Below, in pieces: positions 57,375-64,000 of a DNA stretch of 64,000 nt (position 1 is its first letter; every line of letters begins with the position of its first letter). The stretch covers positions 43,121,652 through 43,185,651 of the forward strand of contig JASWHV010000012.1 in the NCBI GenBank assembly GCA_030760725.1, written 5' to 3'. A program made the translations under genes and the position numbers. The notes beneath the pieces were generated by a model, which saw nothing but the letters and a program-made list of their open reading frames with translations, was not told the origin of the DNA and searched no databases. This DNA is from Neostapfia colusana. Lineage: Eukaryota; Streptophyta; Magnoliopsida; Poales; Poaceae.

Positions 57375-59624
57375 TCATGATAGTCCCTTCGTAAAGGAAT
57401 CTGTCAGATTTTTGTATATTTGTATGTACGAAATAGTAATAACTCCGGAGTTCCTCATTTTCCTAACAGATTTCAAACGTCTCTTGACGTGTCTTGATGA
57501 TTTTGCATTATCCTTAGAACTGGTCACTTTAGCAATCACTGTTTGATTGTCACAGTTCATAAGGATTTCTGACAATGGTTTCTCGATCACAGGAAAATCC
57601 ATCAAGAGCTCTCGCAGCCATTCTACCTCTACAGTTGTTGTCACTAAAGCAATGAGTTCTGATTTCATGGTTGACCTCGTCAATATGGTCTGTTTACAAG
57701 ACCTCCATGATATGACGCCACCAGCAAGAGTAAACACATATCCACTCGTGGCATAGATCTCATCAACGTCAGAGATCCAGTTCGAATCACAATATCCTTC
57801 AAGCACGGTCGGATGCCCATACAGTGAATTCCATAACTCATTGTACCTCTCAGATAGCGCATAACCCTCTCAAGTGCATGCCAATGATTTGTACCCGGGT
57901 TTGATATGAACCTGCTCAGTTTGCTCACAGCAAACGAGATATCAGAGCGGGTTGCACTTGCTAAGTATATGAGTGAACCAATCATCTGAGAATATTTAAG
58001 TTGATTTCTTGGCTCTTTCTTGTTCTTTCTGAGTATCACGCTGGGATCATAAGGTGTTGGAGAAATCTTACTATCAATAAAGCCAAACCGACTCAAGATT
58101 TTCTCAACATAGTGGAATTGCATTAAAGTAATTCCACTCTCATCCTTATTCAGCTTAATGTTCAAAATGACATTAGCCTCTCCCAGATCTTTCATATCAA
58201 AGCACTTTGATAGAAAAAACTTGACCTCGGAAATTATATTAATGCTTGTACCAAAAATGAGTATGTCATCCACATACAGGCATAATATAACGCTATCGCC
58301 CCCACCGTGGCGATAATACACGCACCGACAGCCTCATTAATGACAAAGCCCACAAACATCAATGTACTGTTCAACTTTTCATGCCATTGCTTAGGTGCTT
58401 GTTTTAGGCCATACAAGGATTTCAATAATATGCACAACTTTCTCTCTTTACCTTTTACTACAAACCCATCAAGCCGATCCATAGAGAATTCCTCTTCCAA
58501 CTCTCCATTAAGGAAAGTTGGCTTCACATCCATTTGATGAATGATTAGACCATAAGAGGCACCCAGAGAAAGTAGTACCCGGATTATCGTCAATCTGGCG
58601 ATAGGTGAATAGGTGTCAAAATAGTCTTCATCTTCCTTTTGTGTATAGCCCTTTGCAACTAGTCTCGCCTTGTACTTCTCAATAGTACCATCAGGCCTGA
58701 GCTTCTTCTTGAACACCCACTTACAACCTACTGGTTTGCACCCGTACAGTCGTTCAGTTAACTCTCGAGTTCCATTTGGAAGAATTGAGCCCATCTCACT
58801 ATGAACTGCTTCTTTCCAGTCACATGCATCAGGAGATGCATATGCCTCTGCAATGGATTTAGGAGTGTCGTCCATAAGGTACACAATGAAATCATCACCA
58901 AAGGATTTCATAATCCTCTGTCTCTTAGCGTCATAAAGTATTTCTTTCCACCTTTTGTCAAATCACCATTCATCTCGCATAGATCAGAATGTATGAGTTC
59001 TAGAGGTGCCAAGTTTCTCTCCTCGGTTGCCTTGTGAGGTTTTCGAGGTTGCTTTGATTGCACACAACTATGACACTTAGAACCTTTGGCAATGATGAAT
59101 TCCGGAATTAACTAAAGACTAGATAGCCGATTCAATAAACCAAAATTAACATGACATAAACAAGAATGCCAATCGCATCATCATTAACACTACCACAAAT
59201 ATGGTTTACCAACTTATTATTAAACTCTGACAGAAAAGCGAAACAAGCCTCCGCATTCATAGCCTTTAGCAGTAAATTGTCCATACTTCGCCACAACTAT
59301 TTTATTGGTCTCTAAAACTACTTTGAACCCATCTCTACACAGAAGAGATCTGCTAACAAGATTCTTGTTTATAGTAGGGACATGCTGCACATTCCTCAGC
59401 TGGACAATCTTTCCCGAAGTGGACTTCAGATCGACCGTGCCAACACCATGAACAAAAGCATGTGACCTATTACCCATTAGGACGGAGGAATCCCAGGACG
59501 AACTGGTAAGAAGTAAACATAGACATGTCAGAACATACATGGACATTAGCACCCGTATCAAACCACTAATATGGTGTTTGAATAACAGACAAAACAATAA
59601 AGGAATTACCTTACCCATCCCCAT
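57375..59624 (-). pseudogene. copia pol remnant with integrase deletion
   Basis: From right to left: a pre-integrase stretch (LRNVQHVPTINKNLVSRSLL, 59220-59624). Then an integrase start with C-x2-C (CHSCVQSKQ) and LAPLELIHSDLCEMNG near 59000, which jumps directly to the hinge before reverse transcriptase (FGDDFIVYLMDDTPKSI). Most of the catalytic core is therefore lost. Reverse transcriptase follows with ARLVAKGYTQKEDEDYFDTY and the YVDDILIFG box. RNase H has ILTRSTMKSELIALVTTTVE and SKNLTDSFTKGLS-like ends. Frameshifts lie near 58320 and 57806. Confidence 0.87.
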
Positions 59625-59639
59625 TGCTAGATGTCACAA

Positions 59640-59868
59640 TGTTGACATTCCTTTTCCCTCTACGATTTGCCCTGTCAGGATAGTTCTTGGAAAAATGCAT
59701 GTGCTCACCACAGTATAACAGCCCTCATTGGCTTTGTTTGACTTCTTCTTCTTCTTGAAAGCAATAGTTTTGTTTAGATTGAACTGGGACTTGTTGTTCC
59801 CTTTATTCTTGATATTGGGTTTCTACACCATATTTGTATTAGCGCTAGAATGACCCTCACCTCCTTTC
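59640..59868 (-). pseudogene. copia gag C-terminal fragment with damaged zinc knuckle
   Basis: CGEHMHFSKNYPDRANRRGK resembles the gag knuckle, with one expected Cys replaced (Tyr in the C-x4 position). Stops occur on both sides. The fragment ends at the inserted SIRE-type LTR. Confidence 0.55.
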
Positions 59869-60373
59869 TGAAAGTGCATCTAGGCACCCCTTGTGGGTTT
59901 TGGTTGATTTATGACAAACAAATGAGACCCTAACAAAATTGTTGAGAATAAGCGCAGGTACTCAAAGAAATTAAGACGAAAGCACAAAAAGAAAGGAGAA
60001 GGAGGATCAAAATGGATAAGAGCTCAAGAACTGAAAAGAATATATCACTTAGTATAGAGTGTGTTGGAGAAACACATCCCAAGAGTTCAAGAGAAAGAAA
60101 TCAAACTTACTGCAAATTTCAACACGGCCGGACTAGTCCGATATTAGCCAGACTAGTCCGATTTTGTTTCTGACCAGAAAACGGACTAGTCCGATATCAT
60201 CCGGACAAGTCCAATTTTGTCTTTGGACAGAAAACAAACTGGTCCGCAAAATCACGGACTAGTCCGATATCTCACAACACTTAGGGTTTTCTAAACATCA
60301 CACACCGGACTACTCCGGAGTCAACCACGGACTAGTCCAGACATCGCAAACCCTAACGTACCCTTTGGAAATC
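59869..60373 (+). mobile_element. truncated SIRE-type LTR, plus strand
   Basis: It begins TGAAAGTGCATCTAGGCACCCC, the counterpart of the SIRE LTR start in this window. It holds several GGACTAGTCCGA copies at about 60127-60335. It is interrupted at 60374 by a Tekay LTR start. The remaining part probably lies beyond the window. Confidence 0.75.
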
Positions 60374-60700
60374 TGTAACACCCTCATCTCGGGTGTCAGC
60401 ATATGTTCATGCTTTATGAAGAAGAAAAACATTTTAAGAAAAGGAGGAACAGAGACAAGTATCAAAAGGATGGCCAACAAAGCTCTCCGAGAGCACCGAA
60501 GGCAATTTCCACGACCAGCAGACCACGTGGCGTGTTCGGAGCTCATCCCCAAGAAAATGGGAGAGGTCCGCCGTTACACTAGCTACGTGGCAGGCTCGGG
60601 GGTCACCTCCGCAATTGGAAAAAGGTTCGACCCTGTGGGACACGTGTTGCCCACGGAGCTAGCCTCTGCGGAAGAAGCGAAGGCATTTTTTCAATGGAGG
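60374..60700 (+). repeat. partial 5' LTR of the Tekay-type element
   Basis: GC-rich with ACCACGTGGCG, TCGGAGCTCATCCCC, CTACGTGGCAG and GACACGTGTTGCC. These loosely match the CACGTG and GAGCTC repeats of the LARD and SIRE elements. The 3' edge is estimated from the start of gag similarity. Confidence 0.7.
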
Positions 60701-60713
60701 CCACGGAGAGTTC

Positions 60714-61553
60714 ATGAGGACTCGACCACCCACCTTTGCTCAAGCTAGTGATCCCATGGAGGCCGATGATTGGTTGAAATCCATGGAGAAGAAGCTTGCC
60801 ATTGTTCAGTGCAACGACCGAGAGAAGGTTCTCTTTGCGTCGCACCAACTGATGGGAGCAGCTGCTGACTGGTGGGATGCCTTGAGCAACGCCCATGCCA
60901 ACCCGGAGACAATCACTTGGACTGAGTTCAAGGAAAGTTTCCGCTCCCACTACATCCCTGTTGGCGTAATGATGCTCAAGAGGCAGGAGTTTGAAGGTCT
61001 CCGCCAAGGGCAGAAAAGTGTGAACGAATACCTCAACAAGTTCATACAACTGTCCCGGTATGCCCCCGAAGATGTCAACTCAGATCAGAGGAAGCAGTAT
61101 CTGTTCATGAGAGGGTTGAACAATGAGATCCAAGTTCAGATCCTCAACAATGACTACGTAAGCTTCCAGAAGCTGGTTGATAAGACTATTGTGGTGGAAA
61201 ACAAGATCCGGGAGATTGAGCGCGAGTGCAAAAGGAAGATCCCATACCAGCCCCAAGGGAGCAACGTACGACCTAGATACATGCCCCCTGCACCACAGTA
61301 TGGATCGACCACTCCTACGAACCGCCCTGGTCAGCCACCACAGCAACGGTTCGTTGCACCGGCACCTCGTGTGCCCATGCCTCCTGCACCCCGGCCTAAC
61401 AATGGCGCTCTTGTTCAAAACCCCCGCCCCAACGTACCTGCTGCCGTAGGCAACAGGGCATGCTTTGCATGCGGGGAAGTGGGCCACTTTGCTAACCAGT
61501 GCCCGAAGCGAGGCCCTGGACAGCAAGGTAACGTGCCCAAGCAGAACCAGTGA
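60714..61553 (+). pseudogene. Tekay gag, N-terminally truncated, ends at TGA
   Basis: The frame is open from about 60703 (EFMRTRPPTFAQASDP). The capsid-like domain has EADDWLKSMEKKLAIVQCND, FASHQLMGAAADWWDALS and EFKESFRSHYIPVG. A Pro-rich linker and a CCHC knuckle (CFACGEVGHFANQC) follow. TGA at 61551-61553 interrupts a frame that continues straight into protease, and a CGA to TGA change would explain it. The Met at 60714 is unlikely to be the original start. Confidence 0.9.
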
Positions 61554-63884
61554 CCAAACGGAGGGGACAACCAAGGGAACCGTGGACCGCAGAACTATGC
61601 TCGTGGCCACGTTAACCATGTCACTGCTGAGGAAGCACAACAGGCTGAGGACGTCGCAATTGGTATGTTCCTTGCCAACTCCAACCCAGCCACCATTTTA
61701 TTTGATTCCGGAGCATCACATTCCTTCATATCATCCGAATATGTTACCAAACATCATCTACCCGTATCCCACTTAGAATGTGCTATGTTAGTTAATTCTC
61801 CCGGAGGAGAAATGAGGACTAATATAGTATGTTCTAAAGTAAGCCTTAAAATAAGGGGGGTAGACTTCCTTGCCAACCTTATTGTCTTGGACTACCACAG
61901 AATTGACATCATACTCGGAATGGACTGGTTAAGCAAGCACAAAGGAGTAATCCAATGCGCCGAGAAAAGCGTGCAGTTGACAAACAAACACGGTATCCGT
62001 GTCGAGTTTAAGTCAGCCCAGCGAGCAACCGAACGGGCGGATTTGAACCATGCTGAAGGAGTAGCATTGGACAACATCCCAGTGGTTCAGGAATTTTTGG
62101 ATGTGTTCCCAGAAGAACTTCCAGGTATGCCACCTGACCGGGACATCGAGTTTGCCATAGATTTGGTACCTGGAACTGCACCTATAGCTAAGAGACCATA
62201 TAGGATGCCCGTCAACGAGTTAGTCGAACTCAAGAAGCAAATTCAAGAACAGTTGGAGAAGGGTTTTATCCGTCCAAGCTCGTCACCATGGGGAGATCCG
62301 GTACTCTTCGTGGACAAGAAGGACGGAACCCAAAGAATGTGCGTGGACTACAGGTCTCTCAACGAGGTAACAATCAAGAATAAATACCCTCTGCCCCGTA
62401 TAGAGGACCTGTTCGATCAAATGAAAGGAGCCCAAGTATTCTCCAAGATTGATCTTCGGTCGGGATATTTCCAGCTGAAAATTAAGCCCTCTGATATACC
62501 TAAGACAGCCTTTCGGACACGGTATGGTTCATATGAATATACCGTTATGTCTTTTGGATTGACAAATGCACCCGCGTACTTCATGTACCTTATGAACAAG
62601 GTTTTCATGGAGTACTTGGACAAGTTCGTCGTGGTTTTCATCGACGACATTATGGTGTATTCAAAGAGTGAGGAAGAACATGAAGAACATCTGAGATTGA
62701 CCTTGCAGAAGTTGCGTGAGCATCAATTGTATGCCAAGCTCAACAAGTGTCAATTTTGGCTTAAGGAAATATCTTTCCTAGGCCACATCATCTCCAAGGA
62801 AGGGGTATCAGTTGATCCTGGAAAGGTGAGAGATGTTCTAAAGTGGGACCAACCGAAGAGCGTGAGGGATATTCGAAGTTTCCTTGGGATGGCAGGATAC
62901 TATCGGCGCTTCATTAAAGACTTCTCCAAGATAGCAAAACTTATGACGGAGTTGTTAATGAAGGGGAAAGTCTTTCAATGGACACAAGCCTGCCAAGAAA
63001 GTTTTGAGGAGCTCAAGAAAAGGCTAATCACAGCACCGGTTCTGGTATTGCCAGACGTAAGCAAGAGTTTTGACATATATTGTGACGCATCCAGACAAGG
63101 GCTCGGATGTGTACTCATGCAGGAAGGACAAGTGGTAGCCTATGCCTCACGACAATTAAAGAAGCACGAGCTTAATTATCCTACGCATGATTTGGAGTTA
63201 GCAGCAGTGGTGCATGCATTGAAGATTTGGAGACATTATATCCTTGGTCATCGATGTGAGATCTATACGGATCATAAAAGCCTCAAGTACATATTTACAC
63301 AAACGGACTTGAATTTGAGGCAACGTCGATGGTTAGAACTTATAAAAGATTATGATGTGGGAATCAACTACCACCCCGGAAAGGCCAATGTAGTAGCTGA
63401 CGCATTGAGCAGAAAGGGAGCATGCCACCAACTCACGGTTCGGGAGCTACCACCCGAACTACGTAAGGAGTTCGAACGGTTACACCTCGGATTCTTGAAT
63501 AACATGAAAATAATGGAGATCCACTCCTCATTGGAGCAAGAAATAAGAAAGGGACAAGCAACGGACGAGGGGATCAAGGAGATCAAGGAAAGAATCCGAC
63601 AAGGGATAGAGAAGGATTTCAAAGAGGATGAAAAGGGTACGCTTTGGCTAGGAAAAAGGATTTGTGTGCCAAACCTAAGACACCTTCGCGACATGATATT
63701 GAGGGAGGCACATGATTCACCCTATTCCATACACCCAGGGAGCACCAAAATGTACAAGGACTTGAAAACTTGCTATTGGTGGGATGGTATGAAGAGGGAT
63801 ATAGCCGAATACGTTGCCCTATGCGACACATGCCAACGGGTGAAAGCCGAACATCAAAAACCGCTGGATTGTTGCAACCGTTGA
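61554..63884 (+). pseudogene. Tekay protease, reverse transcriptase, RNase H, integrase start
   Basis: Same frame as gag. Protease active site FDSGASHSFI is near 61700. Reverse transcriptase (WGDPVLFVDKKDGTQRMCVD) has the FIDDIMVYS box near 62640. RNase H is at about 63060-63400 (YASRQLKKHELNYPTHDLEL). Integrase zinc region HPGSTKMYKDL to CDTC ends at 63831. A one-base deletion near 63862 shifts the frame and produces TGA at 63882-63884. Confidence 0.92.
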
Positions 63885-64000
63885 AAATACCTGAATGGAA
63901 ATGGGAGGACATCAGTATGGACTTCATCGTCGGATTGCCACGAACTCAGTCAGGATATGACTCCATCTGGGTCATTATGGACCGGTTAACGAAAACCGCC
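63862..64000 (+). pseudogene. Tekay integrase core, first part, after frameshift
   Basis: In the next frame the integrase core continues (GLLQPLKIPEWKWEDISMDF, GYDSIWVIMDRLTKTA) to the window edge. The first catalytic Asp is present in SMDFIVG. Confidence 0.85.

Larger units (their letters stand above)
56391..59868 (-). mobile_element. Ty1/copia retrotransposon, minus strand, truncated by a nested element
   Basis: A 3' LTR at the left and the pol and gag remnants follow the copia order on the minus strand. The gag part is cut off at 59868, where a SIRE-type LTR begins. The rest presumably lies beyond the nest, outside the window. The integrase core is deleted and two frameshifts interrupt the reverse transcriptase and RNase H. 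Confidence 0.85.
60374..64000 (+). mobile_element. Ty3/gypsy Tekay-type element, 5'-truncated, runs off the window
   Basis: An LTR start (TGTAACACCCTCATCTCGGG) covers only about 325 bp and passes straight into gag without primer site or gag N-terminus, so a deletion removed the rest. Gag-pol follows on the plus strand to the window edge within integrase. It is a different family from the Tekay element at 19973-30870 but related in protein sequence. Confidence 0.88.

Overview
This window looks like nuclear DNA from a grass (Poaceae). It holds two recognisable host genes, both on the minus strand and both with introns. The first is a monocot-type jacalin-related lectin (about 6.46-7.7 kb). The second is a six-coding-exon RING-CH (MARCH-like) membrane E3 ligase (11.1-15.4 kb). 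Almost everything else is transposable element sequence of kinds abundant in grasses: CACTA, Mutator-like, Ty3/gypsy Tekay, Ty1/copia SIRE and a LARD-like element. The species cannot be named from sequence alone.

Layout. 1-5111: right-hand part of a decayed CACTA element (TNP2-type and TNPA-like remnants, subterminal repeats, terminus). 5112-15497: gene island with the lectin, the RING-CH gene, an intronic SINE with a 19-bp target duplication and a Tourist-like MITE. 15498-48292: a Mutator-like element (MULE) with degenerate long terminal inverted repeats and a 9-bp target duplication (8 of 9 identical). Its original length was about 9.5 kb; two LTR retrotransposons now inflate it to 32.8 kb. 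The MULE carries four plus-strand gene remnants: MuDR-type transposase, plant mobile domain (PMD) protein, GRF-type zinc-finger protein and a coiled-coil protein. The PMD gene is split by a minus-strand Tekay gypsy element (19973-30870) and a minus-strand SIRE copia element (31281-43703, perfect 5-bp duplication GTATC). 48293-49996: host spacer with a MITE. 49997-55204: a complete non-autonomous LTR element (duplication AGACC) whose interior is mostly two tandem repeat families. 55205-56392: spacer and a CACTA-type end. 56391-64000: a broken minus-strand copia element containing a truncated SIRE-type LTR, which in turn contains a 5'-truncated Tekay gypsy element that runs off the window.

How parts work together. 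In the MULE, three TATA boxes are each preceded, about 10-16 bp upstream, by the GTCCAC/GTGGAC repeats that also make up the terminal inverted repeats, which suggests a shared promoter or transposase-binding module. In the SIRE LTRs, arrays of the palindrome CGGACTAGTCCG sit just upstream of the LTR TATA box. A GC-rich repeat with GAGCTCCG and CACGTGTCC recurs in unrelated elements (SIRE 3' region, LARD LTR; looser matches in the last Tekay LTR). The most unusual protein feature is a small pre-gag ORF in the Tekay element whose N-terminus closely resembles a histone H3 tail. Nearly all transposon genes carry stops or frameshifts, and the element copies seen here look inactive.
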